DNA of 64,000 bases from Lepidostoma basale (Eukaryota; Arthropoda; Insecta; Trichoptera; Lepidostomatidae), in the NCBI GenBank assembly GCA_022606425.2, contig JAHDVF020000013.1, positions 124,001 through 188,000 of the forward strand. Reading direction: 5' to 3'. Made by a program: the position numbers and the translations under genes. Numbering within the stretch: position 1 is the stretch's first letter; the number at the start of each line of letters is the position of its first letter. Shown piece after piece: positions 52,520 through 61,439 of this stretch. The notes beneath the pieces are model-generated. The model had not been told where the DNA came from. It saw only the letters and a list, made by a program, of their open reading frames with translations, and did no database searches.

Positions 52520-52808
52520 AAACGGGTCATGCTCTGTCGGGAAGCATGCCTCTATAAAATGTTGTAATGCACCATGCTGCAATGACACCAGCAATACTAC
52601 TACCAAGTCCATGGTCTCTTGAACCCCACTAAACCCAGGCAATGTGACCACCGACGTTATCACCAGTATGATAGCAAATAGAAAGTGGATATATGACAAA
52701 TTTCCAACGTGAATTGGAATCATTCCGCTAAAGGAAGGCAACCCCAACAGAAAATCTTCCAGAGAGGGCACGGGGAAACCAATTTGGATACTATTCCCCA
52801 GGTCATCA
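52520..52808 (-). CDS. Odorant-receptor-like exon (partial gene or pseudogene)
   Basis: Minus strand exon bounded by TTTTCGTAG acceptor and GTAAAT donor, 96 codons. It reads SIQIGFPVPSLEDFLLGLPS, then MIPIHVGNLSYIHFLFAII, LVITSVVTLPGFSGVQETMD, LVVVLLVSLQHGALQHFIEA, CFPTEHDPF. The two hydrophobic spans (about residues 45-62 and 75-92) and the small N-terminal hydrophobic stretch resemble the N-terminal part of insect seven-TM odorant receptors. This is a fold-level impression, without a diagnostic motif. No companion exons were found within the window, so it may be a remnant. Confidence 0.32.
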
Positions 52809-52959
52809 CTACGAAAAGGAATTAATTATTCTAGATTGATCGTCAGAGGGACATGACATGATACTGAGAGAAGGAGGTATATTGGGTATAGTAAAATTTT
52901 CAGAAAACAATGATAAAACCATGTGGTAATCGGATGTGATTTGTAGTAGCTCAACGGGG

Positions 52960-53045
52960 GTGGTCTAGGAGACACGAGTGCTTGGCTCTTGATCTAGAAG
53001 ACTAGGTAGGGTTCAAGACTGGATACGTCCAGATTCCTTCTTCAT
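52960..53045 (+). repeat. tRNA-like SINE head (second SINE type)
   Basis: GGGGTGGTCTAGGAGACACG resembles an A box and long variable arm. GTAGGGTTCAAGACTGG resembles a B box (consensus GGTTCGANTCC). The layout is like a class II (Ser/Leu) tRNA. Differs from the SINE at 61119. Confidence 0.45.
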
Positions 53046-53049
53046 AATG

Positions 53050-53665
53050 AGTTTTTTTTCTGGTTAGATAATCCATTGTGTGGCGGAAACACTTTGATAT
53101 TTCAACATTAATAACCGTTTAAATAAAAACACTGTTATAAAATATCACAATTGATTATATTTCTTTCCGAAATTATCGCGACAGCTGTTTCGTTAACCGA
53201 TAATAACAGCTGTCATGATAATTTCAAAAAGAAATATAATTGTTACTGTTAAAATTTATAACACTTATAATACCACAATTTATTTTTATTCACTGAGAGT
53301 GTCGCTACAGCTGTTTCGCCAACCGATGTTAGCATCATCAGGTGTTACAAAAAACTCAAAGTTTATTGTAACACCTTATGATGCCAACGTCGGTTGGCGA
53401 AACAGCTGTCGTAACACTCTCAGTGAATAAAGATAAATTGTGATATTATAGCTGTTTCGCCAACCGGTGTTGGCATCATCAGGTGTTAAAATAAACTCAA
53501 AGTTTATTGTAACACCAGATGATGCCAACATCGGTTGGCGACACAGCTGTCGCGACACTCTCAGTGAATAAAAATAAATTGTGGTATTATAAGTGTTATA
53601 AATTTTAACAGTTATAATGTTGAAGTATCATAGTGTTTTCGGCCAAAACAATTGACAGTGTTTTT
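53050..53665. repeat. Cluster of palindromic hammerhead-like foldbacks (family 2)
   Basis: Two head-to-head palindromes centred near 53357 and 53503, within an outer inverted frame: TGTGGCGGAAACACTTTGAT at the left, ATCATAGTGTTTTCGGCCAA at the right. Inner arms carry CACCTGATGATGCCAACATC, GGTTGGCGAAACAGCTGTCG, CGACACTCTCAGTGAATAAA with small changes. A more diverged copy starts the cluster at 53170-53230 (GACAGCTGTTTCGTTAACCG). Confidence 0.9.
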
Positions 53666-53669
53666 ATTT

Positions 53670-54360
53670 AAAAAGTTATTTTCTACTCTAATTACAGTTG
53701 ATTTGAATCCTTGTTGATATAAAAATATAAATATTATTATATTTAGAAATGTATTTTAGGAATATTGAAGTCTGTCGCATTGGTAGCAGATCCCACCAGC
53801 TGCCACCCACACAAACATATAAATAGAGTACATGTTGGGTATTTACAAGGGACACAATGACTTAGGTTAAACAAAATATACAATCGTAGATCGCAGTACA
53901 GCAGCTGAGTTAGACCTTAGCTAATCGATTAACATTTAAAAAATTAAGATCATTTCTTCAATTATCAGGTATATCTTTGTATCATAACAGACCCTTGTTA
54001 GTACTACCCCTGGCGGACATTGTCCGCTCTTCCTCCGCCAACCCCGGCTCGGACGACATCTATTCAACACAACTTATTTGTATACACAAAGCCGAGTGAT
54101 GAACTTTTATATTAAAAAGCTTTACCGTCAACATATTCAACAAATTCAATACTATTTTCAAAAATATAAAAATAAAATATTTGTGACCAATAAAAAAAAC
54201 TTTTTTTAAATCCAAAATTAATTATTAATAAATTGTAGAGCAAAAGAAATTTAGTTTTCCTTAATGTTTAAACAAATGGACTCGTAGATCATATGACAAC
54301 ATTTTATATAGAATTTTATATCATTCAGGTATGTTAAATTGATTTATTGTTACATTTTGA
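53670..54360. other. Unannotated DNA
   Basis: Mostly AT-rich; a more balanced part at 53990-54070 has no convincing ORF. Confidence 0.35.
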
Positions 54361-54364
54361 ATGT

Positions 54365-54705
54365 ATACAAATACTGGATTTTACCCATTGCGGTTTATCA
54401 TTTTAAGGATTAATTGTATCTCAATAGAGACGAAGATGCAAATTGGAAACAGAATATGTTGGTCGAGGCGTTTACAGGACTTATGACCTGTCATTGGTTG
54501 GGTTAAGCGCACGCTTTATGTAATACAACATTCCCCATTCTGCCCTTCTTACGACCACCACGTCTGACAAATTTTTGGAAGATGTATATATGCTACAATG
54601 TTGGGGAACACTTCACATTTTTTATTTTAATCTACACTAGCACCATCTATTATGTTTCCAATTTGCATCTTTGTCTCTATTGAGATACAATTAATCCTTA
54701 AAATG
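54365..54705 (-). repeat. Dispersed repeat family D, copy 4, with a second partial copy
   Basis: ACCCATTGCGGTTTATCATT, TTAATTGTATCTCAATAGAG, GACTTATGACCTGTCATTGG, TTACGACCACCACGTCTGAC, ending TACACTAGCACCATCTATTA. It is directly followed by a plus-orientation partial copy (TTTCCAATTTGCATCTTTGT). The two copies are head to tail in opposite orientation. Confidence 0.75.
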
Positions 54706-54706
54706 A

Positions 54707-54850
54707 TTTATTGTTTCTTGAACAATGATGTAAAACTCCATATTAAATAAATTAATAATGAAAATGTATACTTTCTAGAAGTTTATTTTTATTTCATGGA
54801 AATGACATGTTTCATTTGATATTTCCGATTAAATAAAACTTTATTGAAAG
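54707..54850. repeat. Foldback element, family 3, half
   Basis: TTTATTGTTTCTTGAACAAT, GATGTAAAACTCCATATTAA, TTTCTAGAAGTTTATTTTTA, GGAAATGACATGTTTCATTT. The missing other arm may be the piece at 55325-55385 (AAACTTCTAGAAAACATATG). Confidence 0.75.
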
Positions 54851-54944
54851 ATAAGGCATTAACACTGTGGAATGCCATTGTTGATTTGGAAGGAGAAATT
54901 GTAAAATTAATATCCAATTTATTTATTAAATATTTTTATATATA

Positions 54945-55010
54945 AAAAATTCACATGTTTCAAATGTGACTTCATCCTCAGGTGTTAATATAAGTAAACT
55001 TATTCTTCGT
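54945..55010 (-). repeat. Hammerhead-like arm relic
   Basis: The minus strand reads TTAACACCTGAGGATGAAGT, CACATTTGAAACATGTGAA: a CTGAGGA box, weak hairpin, GAA-ACATGT. The base after the palindrome is G instead of C. Confidence 0.45.
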
Positions 55011-55295
55011 TTAATATATCTGACGATCTGTGACATAGAAGTAATGTCTTATGGGATGATGAGGTCCAGCTGTCCCTCCATCTCTTAGGCGGTCGTCTGG
55101 GTGGACGGTGTCTGGAAGGGATTTCATGGTCCCTCCAGTATCTTCTTCTGGATCTACTCCACCGAACGATATCCTGTATTTCGCAAGTTATTATTATGTC
55201 TACGTTGCGGACATGATTACGGAGTTTTTCCAGTAATTGATCTTAGGACCTTAATCTCAGATGTTCTTAGTAGACCCTTGTAATAACTAAACTAA
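55010..55295 (-). mobile_element. LINE fragment
   Basis: Shares TGAGGTCCAGCTGTCCCTCC and TCTTCTTCTGGATCT with 37200-37460. Minus strand encodes fragments of a C-terminal polymerase segment. Confidence 0.6.
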
Positions 55296-55389
55296 ACATA
55301 ACAGAAGAACAAATTCTCCTTCCAAATTAAAGTGAAACTTCTAGAAAACATATGTTTTCAATTGTATTAATTATATTTAATTAAGATTC

Positions 55390-56305
55390 CTGAGAAAGAA
55401 AAACAATACCACATTAATAAAAATTACATTATTTGTTCAAACATGAAAAAAACAATGAATTTATTTTAAAACAATTAGACATATGAAGAAGAGAATCTTG
55501 CGATCTTGAAAAATAGTTCACTTTTTATTATGTACTGAAATTGTGAATATTTGAAAGTAAAATTTCATAATAAAGAAAATATTTAATTTCTTTGAATGCT
55601 GTATTAGATACACATAAAAAATATATATTTATATAGAATAATTTTAAAATGAATGGCCAAATACACGACAGGCGGTAAACAATATATTTTAGCCGCCATT
55701 TTGTTAAATAAAAACAAAATGGCGATCAAAATAGACAGTTCACATTTTAATTAGCCAACCGAAATGTTAATTAATGATTATCATCACTCTGTTTTATACA
55801 TACAACCAACTCGCTCTGTGAACTGTCAAAATCGTTGCCAGTTCAAATAACTTATAAACTCAATTTTAGCGATTAACATAAAAAGAGCGTAACGAAGAAT
55901 GAAAAAATTGGTTAAGTAATCAGTACAGAAGTAGAATAGAAGTATAATAGAAATTGCCAATATTTTCGACACATTTTCATAATTCATAAATGCAAAATGC
56001 GTTTCAAATAAAAAATTAAATGCACCGACACGTTTAGCGCTCAATTCTGGAAATATGTATTTTAAAACAGAGAACGTACGCAAGGGTGATTTAGCCTTTA
56101 GCACATTTATGGTTCGTGCACACAAATGGATACTTTCCAAGTACCTCCAGGTAACACTTCAAATAAGTGGCAAAGGATAAAAACATTACGCACTTCCTGT
56201 ATCTGCTGTATTAAAATATATTTCTCAATCAAATTTCACGGATCCAGGCAAAACATTATAGACACATACATGAAACAAAAGTAAAATTAATATTTTTTGT
56301 TATTA
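55390..56305. other. Unannotated DNA
   Basis: No bounded repeat or gene. A 104-codon minus-strand ORF at 55826-56140 (MESIHLCARTINVLKAKSPL...) begins plausibly but becomes Phe/Ile-rich. No family is recognised and it may be chance. Confidence 0.35.
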
Positions 56306-56309
56306 TTAT

Positions 56310-57340
56310 TAACCCCCCTTGTGTGGCTAGCTTCATTTGCAGTAAAAAAAAATAGGTCTCGAGCTGCGTTTAGCTACATTTACAGCTCAGACAGATAATC
56401 TCTTCATTATAATATTAAGCACAATTTATTATTGAGAAACTCAACTAATCATATACTTAGGAAATTGAAAAAAAACGTTGTTTATTATCCACAAAATATT
56501 AAAAAAACAAGACATGTTTCGGAGGATACTTCCATCTTCAGGTGTAAATATCGCCTCTTTGCAAGAATAACGTGACATTTCGAAAATCATATCAGACCTG
56601 TTCAACATTATTTTCTACAAAAATATGGTATTTTTAAAGTGAAAAACAGAGAATTTATGAGAGAAAGAGACAACACAACAGTGGTATATTGTGTTCTCAC
56701 GTTGTCTCTTTCAGACAGGTATCTTGTTTCATTTAAAAAAAAAAAAAATATTCGAGATAAAACGTTATTCTTGCAAAGAGGCGATATACTCGTATAATTG
56801 TGGGCTGGCTTCATTTGCAGTATATAAAAAAATAGGTCTCATTATATATTTTATATATTTACCCCTGAAGATGGAGGTATCCTCCGAAACATGTCGTGTT
56901 TTTTAATATTTTGCGGATAATAAACAAAGTTTTTTTCCATTGTTTTGGCTGAAACACTATGATACCTTAACATTTTAAACTGTTAAATTAAATAACTTTG
57001 TTTTTTATATCACAAATGTATCTTATTTTAAGCGACAGCTGATATATTATTGTAACACCTGATGATGTCAACATAGGTTGATGAAACAGCTATCGCGTAA
57101 AATAAAATACAATTGTGATACAAAAATAAAAGTTATTTAATTTAACAGATTTAAATTTTTTTTTAATTTCCTAAGTATATTACTATGGAATTCCACAATG
57201 TTAATGGCTTAGCTTTCAATAAGTCAACTAAACATGTTTATAAGACATTCATTTTCGAGCTGCAAATGTAGTATGCTGTAATTCATAACACAATTTTTTT
57301 TTTGACTGCAAATTTAGCCAGCCGCACATTAGGGGTTAAA
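56310..57340. mobile_element. MITE family E, long copy invaded by foldbacks
   Basis: Left arm AACCCCCCTTGTGTGGCTAG, CTTCATTTGCAGTAAAAAAA, GAGCTGCGTTTAGCTACATT. Right arm GAGCTGCAAATGTAGTATGC, TTTTTTTGACTGCAAATTTA, GCCAGCCGCACATTAGGGGT. The inside holds the foldback 56480-56935 and the arm 56935-57180. A second partial left arm (GGGCTGGCTTCATTTGCAGT) at 56800 shows that the family also sits inside the foldback. Confidence 0.75.
56480..56935. repeat. Foldback with best hammerhead-like core (family 1)
   Basis: Outer arms AACGTTGTTTATTATCCACA and its mirror TTGCGGATAATAAACAAAGT. The right arm at 56865-56895 reads CTGAAGA, T, GGAGG-TAT-CCTCC, GAA, ACATGT, C. The left arm (minus strand, ~56510-56555) reads ACAC, CTGAAGA, T, GGAAG-TAT-CCTCC, GAA, ACATGT, C. 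GCAAAGAGGCGATAT is also mirrored internally. Confidence 0.88.
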
Positions 57341-57344
57341 TTGA

Positions 57345-57930
57345 TTCTAAATTTAAAATATGATCAAGCAAGACGGATGGATTTATTCCATTCTCATTTC
57401 GGGTATACAACAGAAGTTGAATTTTTATATGAAAAGTTAACAGCTAAAAGATTATGCGGTTATAAAATCAGTTGGTCACAAATTATGCAGAATAAAGGCA
57501 ACACAGCAGGCACGCATTAATCACATCAGTCTTAAACGGTAACTGCATAAAATGATTTCACACTAAATCGGTAGCCAACTGAGTTTCCGGGGAGCAAAGT
57601 GTATTATTCTCGCACACTAGAGTGGAGTGGTCGCGCGGAATATACCGGTATTTAAAAAGGCAACGACATACAGTTCACATTGCATGAAAATTGGCAAGAC
57701 CCCAATCATTAAAAAAAAGTACAAGATGACTCATGGAAAAGAAAATGAAATAGAATTGATCTAGTACGGAGTGTAGCCGCTACAAGTGTTCAGTCATCGT
57801 GCAACTTTCCAAACGATAATTTCCTATTTAATTTAAATTAACAGAACCCTAACAATAAACATGATTTGTCGCCAACATCTCCATCTCTGGTGTTAATCTC
57901 AACGTTGGTATTAAAACTAAAATACTAATT
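57345..57930. other. Unannotated DNA downstream of the SMAD gene
   Basis: No bounded feature. Part may be 3'UTR of the minus-strand SMAD gene, but no clear poly(A) hexamer was fixed. Confidence 0.35.
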
Positions 57931-57934
57931 ATTG

Positions 57935-58407
57935 TGTACATATTGTTTATAAAAAGTCAATTGATAACAGCGCACAGTGGAACTTTGCAGAAGGCGGCTA
58001 GCTGCACTGCACAACTCCTCACTCCCAGAGCGTATTTCACCAAACAAAAAGTCAATTTGAACAATGTATCTGCCGAGCACCGAGAACACAATTATTATTA
58101 AACCTACTCCGCCCACCGGCGCCCTCCGCACTCCAGGAGACTGCAAATATCACAGTTGTTGGGGTACAAGTCGACTCCTCCAATACCTAGCACCGCATCA
58201 CTAGCCACCACCCTACTTCCCACGGTAAACCAATTAAAACAACATTGGAATACACATTTAAAAATAGATTTCTCTTTTGATAGACGTGTAAAAACATGTG
58301 GGCGGGTGGCCATCGAAGGTGCGTCGATTGCAGGGTCAGTCGAATTGTGAGCGATCCAGTGAGCACCAGACAGATTGAGAAAAGCACTCGTTCCCGGAGT
58401 ATGTTCA
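57935..58407 (-). other. Probable 3'UTR of the inhibitory SMAD gene
   Basis: This stretch directly follows the TGA on the minus strand, is more GC-balanced than the flanking DNA and contains no LINE or MITE signature. Its extent is uncertain. Confidence 0.4.
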
Positions 58408-60555
58408 TCATCTGCAGGGCGAGAGGAGGACCTCGAGCCAGCAGGGGCAGGCTGTCACCTCTTGCCGGGTATACTTGGGCCCCCAGCCCTTCGCGAAGCT
58501 GATCCTGATAGAGTTGGAATTCACGGGGCCTGTGGGCAGGGAGCCGTAGTGGCTCCAGTGGGGCGGAGGCCGGCTGGCGGCGCGCACCGGGTCGAAGATG
58601 CACAGGCAGTAGCCTGATGGCACGCGGTACACCAGCAGACTGCGCGTCTCCGTGTCATCCAGCATCGGGGAATTCACAAACACCGGATGCTTGCTGCGGT
58701 TGTACACCCATACGCCATCCGATTCCTTGCTGAGTGTCACGCCTGGAACAAATAAATGAATAAATGGAAATGTATTCAACTAGAAAACGAGGTTTTGGCA
58801 GAAACCAAATGTCACACTGAAATTTCATGTGGAGTTACACCAGGCACCCCTGGATATAACACACAGTCGCCCAAACCTTCCATCACAATGGCAAGAGAAA
58901 AGGATAGATTTGATTCTTTTTAGGGCCATTCCTACAAAAATAGCTTGCCATTAATATGGCCGAGCCATAGAAGGCTCCCTCCGCTTACTCGAAGCTGTTA
59001 TAGGTGCAGCGGCGCCTTTCGTCAGCTTCACTCGTGCACTTCCTAGGCCCGTCCCCCGTCCATGCGGGACTTATGTTAAAGTAAAAAAATATGTTTATTT
59101 GTAACCAAGGGGGACCCAGACCATATTTAAGCTACGCTACTCTCCCTCAAAGTCCCGCCGTACACACATAGCAATACGACAACAAAGGAAAATACCATTT
59201 TTTTCCAGCTTGCCATTGACATGACGAATAAGATCTCATGATGATTTTTCCATACATTTTCTTTAAATTACAACAACAACAACAACAAACCATCACGCCG
59301 TTTCCCCGCAGGGGTAGGCAGAGAGAATGGACCGCCACACTACTCTATCCTGGCAAACCTCTAGCTTCCTCCACATTCATACAACGAGTCATACACGCAC
59401 GTCGATTCCTCCGACTTCTAACATGACCAACCTTTAAAATTTGATTAATTTGGTCATGCCATGTTTTCCTCGGTCTGCCTGGACTTCGTACCCCATTTAC
59501 ATCATTAACGTATACTTTCTTAACCATTCTTTCTCCATCCATGCGTTCCATCCATGCCTTTAAATTACACAGGTCAATATAAACACTACTTCTTCTTCAG
59601 CCTATTCCACTCCACTCTGTCTTGTGCAGACTGCATCCAGGATATGCACTTGTCGGTTCAGGCCATCCTTCCATCATAGTTGCGGTCGCCGTTCACTTCT
59701 CTTTGCGATCCATAGTCTCCAAGTCAGCAGTTTTCTTTCATTTTCATCCGAGGCTCTGGCTACATGACCAACCCATTGCAATATTAGTGATCATTATTTT
59801 GTGTCAATGCCAACTTCCAAGCAAACATGAATATGTCAAATTTCAATATAAACTAAAAAATATATATATAAAGCAATCAAAGGGATAACCCCAAATAGAC
59901 GAAAGGAAAAATGTTTTTTCGTCTTCTTCTTCTCCTTTATGCAGAGATCTTGTAATCTGTTTATATAAGTTTTTTTCCTTTGATGAAAACGTCCGCCTTT
60001 AATCTTCTGAAAGCCATTTAGAAACTTTAAATATTTTTTGATCTTATAAAAGCGACATCTAAAATCTTTTTGATCTTATAAAAGCGACATCTAAAATATT
60101 TTTGATCTTATAAAAGCGACATCTAAAATCGTTTTCGATCTTATAAAAGCGACATCCAATTTTTTTTTGATCTTATAAAAGCGACATCTAAAATCTTTTT
60201 GATCTTATAAAAGCGACATCTAAAATCTTTTTAATCTTATAAAAGCGACATCTTAAATATTTTTTGATCTAATAAAAGCGACTTGATCGACAGTTTAGCG
60301 GCATTGGTCATGCAATACTATACTAACCTAGTCCGATCTTGGTGCGAGCGCGGCGCACGTCGTCGGGGCTGCAGGGTGCGCAGGCGGCCAGCTGCTGCAG
60401 GCACAGGCCGGGGGGCGCAGGATGGGGGGGGCCGTTCTCGGGGGGCTCCCCATGCACGTTCAGGGCCGACTCCGTCACCAGCTGCAGCTGACCCACACGC
60501 TTGTTCAACTCCCAGTATGCCAGGCGGCACCACCCCTTTAGACGGTTTAGGTTAT
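58408..60555 (-). CDS. Dad: Inhibitory SMAD (Dad / Smad6-7 type), last two coding exons, MH2 domain
   Basis: Minus strand exons 60555-60328 and 58742-58408 (TGA at 58410-58408), intron 1585 bp. Splice sites are TTGATTTCAG and GTTAGT, then TTTGTTCCAG. Phase agrees at the glycine codon. The first exon reads [19 protein letters not shown], then [13 protein letters not shown] and [10 protein letters not shown]. The second reads [79 protein letters not shown]. This is the MH2 domain. WCRLAYWE is the MH2 start, and [10 protein letters not shown] is the L3 loop that contacts type I receptors. The C-terminus lacks SSXS, as in inhibitory SMADs that damp BMP/TGF-beta signalling. The pattern best fits Smad6/7/Dad; the symbol follows the insect orthologue name and is an inference. 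Upstream exons lie beyond 60555, not found here. GC-rich codon use contrasts with the AT-rich region. Confidence 0.93.
58970..59150 (+). repeat. Dispersed repeat family C, copy 3
   Basis: CCGCTTACTCGAAGCTGTTA, TAGGTGCAGCGGCGCCTTTC, CTAGGCCCGTCCCCCGTCCA, GGGGGACCCAGACCATATTT. In the SMAD intron. Confidence 0.75.
59262..59565 (-). mobile_element. RTE-like LINE fragment
   Basis: The tail is (CAA)n at 59268-59290 rather than TTAG complement, then CCATCACGCCGTTTCCCCGC. Minus strand: [61 protein letters not shown] subfamily with a different tail. In the SMAD intron, same strand as that gene. Confidence 0.82.
59590..59795 (-). mobile_element. LINE C-terminal fragment
   Basis: Minus strand gives [49 protein letters not shown], with TTCTTCTTC complement of a GAA tail at 59588-59600. 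Confidence 0.7.
60040..60283. repeat. 31-33-bp tandem repeat, 8 copies
   Basis: Unit GATCTTATAAAAGCGACATC then TAAAATCTTTT; starts at about 60040, 60072, 60104, 60137, 60169, 60201, 60232, 60265. In the SMAD intron, 45 bp downstream of the 60328 donor on the minus strand. Confidence 0.95.
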
Positions 60556-60589
60556 CTGAAATCAAAACAAATTTCAAATTAAAAATACT

Positions 60590-61105
60590 AATCAAGTTAA
60601 CGACGTAAACGGAATAAGAAATAGAAGAAGACCGAAAACGTGGCACGATCAAATCAATAAAAACTTACTAGAAGTTTTATTATATTTTATGGGAATGACA
60701 TGTTTCGCTCTTCTCAGGCATTATCAAATGTTAGTTAATGTAGTAATTAGTTTTTGATAAACTTGAGGTGAACACTGTGCAATTCCATAATGATGATTTT
60801 TAATGAATTAAAACACAATTTATTTTCACTGTTGAATTTATTTTTCTTGATACGTTTCGAAAGTTTACACATTCATCATCGGGAGAACGATATAAACTAT
60901 TATCGATCTCCCAACGATGAAGATGTAAACCATCGAAAAATGTTGAAAAAAAATAATATTTAATATTAAAAGACATTCAGAGAAATCGACGTGCGTGCGT
61001 GTTACGATGTATGAATGTGGAGAAATCTAGAGAGGTATGTCAGGACAGAACGGTGTGGCGGTCCATCTTTCCTGCCTACCCCTCCGGAGAAACGGCGTTA
61101 GTTAG
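60590..61105 (+). mobile_element. RTE-like LINE split by a foldback
   Basis: Left piece 60597-60663 (GACGTAAACGGAATAAGAAA, AGACCGAAAACGTGGCACGA, TCAAATCAATAA). Right piece 60970-61105 (CATTCAGAGAAATCGACGTG, GTATGAATGTGGAGAAATCT, CCCTCCGGAGAAACGGCGTTAGTTAG). The central insert separates the [15 protein letters not shown] and RNRRACVLRCMNVEKSREV segments. Confidence 0.78.
60664..60965. repeat. Compound foldback insertion (families 3 and 4)
   Basis: 60664-60735 is a family 3 half arm (CTAGAAGTTTTATTATATTT, GGGAATGACATGTTTCGCTC). 60760-60960 is a family 4 inverted pair: AACACTGTGCAATTCCATAA, GATACGTTTCGAAAGTTTAC, CATTCATCATCGGGAGAACG and CTCCCAACGATGAAGATGTA, AACCATCGAAAAATGTTGAA. Confidence 0.75.
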
Positions 61106-61118
61106 ACAACAGGATAAC

Positions 61119-61365
61119 GACGACCTTCGTGACCGAGTGGTCAGTGCATTGACTGCCACCCCGAAGGTTCCGGGTTCGATTCCCGGCGAGGGCAGTGTGA
61201 TTGTCTGGTGTAGAATTCACGTGACAATAAAATGGCGATAGATTAGCTACCTATCACATGTCACGAGAATCACTATGATATGATAACTTTAATAATACCC
61301 TTTACATCGATTTGGATCATGCTGTCATGATGTAAAGAGCGATTCAACAAAATAATAATAATAAC
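61119..61365 (+). mobile_element. tRNA-derived SINE, best copy
   Basis: The head has an A-box-like GTGACCGAGTGGTCAGTGCA and a perfect B box GGTTCGATTCC (61172-61182), followed by CCGGCGAGGGC. The body is GTGTGATTGTCTGGTGTAGA, ATTCACGTGACAATAAAATG, ATAGATTAGCTACCTATCAC, with an AACAAAATAATAATAATAA tail. Copies A, B and C lie at 19838, 20307 and 45955. Intact Pol III boxes suggest a recently active master or progeny. Confidence 0.9.
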
Positions 61366-61439
61366 AGAGCCCTTAAAGTGCAGCTGGTAACAGGCTTGCA
61401 GAAGGAAAAATAAAAAAATATATTTATTCCGCCAAGTGG

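Noticed and set aside
53260..53600. Active hammerhead ribozyme asserted as fact
   Set aside because: Core boxes and hairpin are present, but stem I is not visible and every copy has an extra base after CTGANGA, so only a hammerhead-like motif is claimed.
55826..56140. 104-codon minus-strand ORF as a gene
   Set aside because: The later half is Phe/Ile/Leu-rich as expected from AT-rich DNA, no motif is recognised, and no splice sites or conservation could be judged.
58187..58603. 138-codon and other ORFs overlapping the SMAD exon in other frames
   Set aside because: They are shadows of the GC-rich MH2 exon; only the 58408-58742 frame matches the MH2 domain.
60040..60283. CRISPR array
   Set aside because: Repeat units are contiguous without unique spacers, and the context is a eukaryotic intron.
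60283..60582. Plus-strand Arg/Pro-rich ORF at the SMAD exon
   Set aside because: Antisense shadow of the MH2 exon 60328-60555.
61119..61200. Functional tRNA gene
   Set aside because: A and B boxes are present, but the acceptor and anticodon stems do not fold as a tRNA, and the unit continues into a shared SINE body with a simple-repeat tail.
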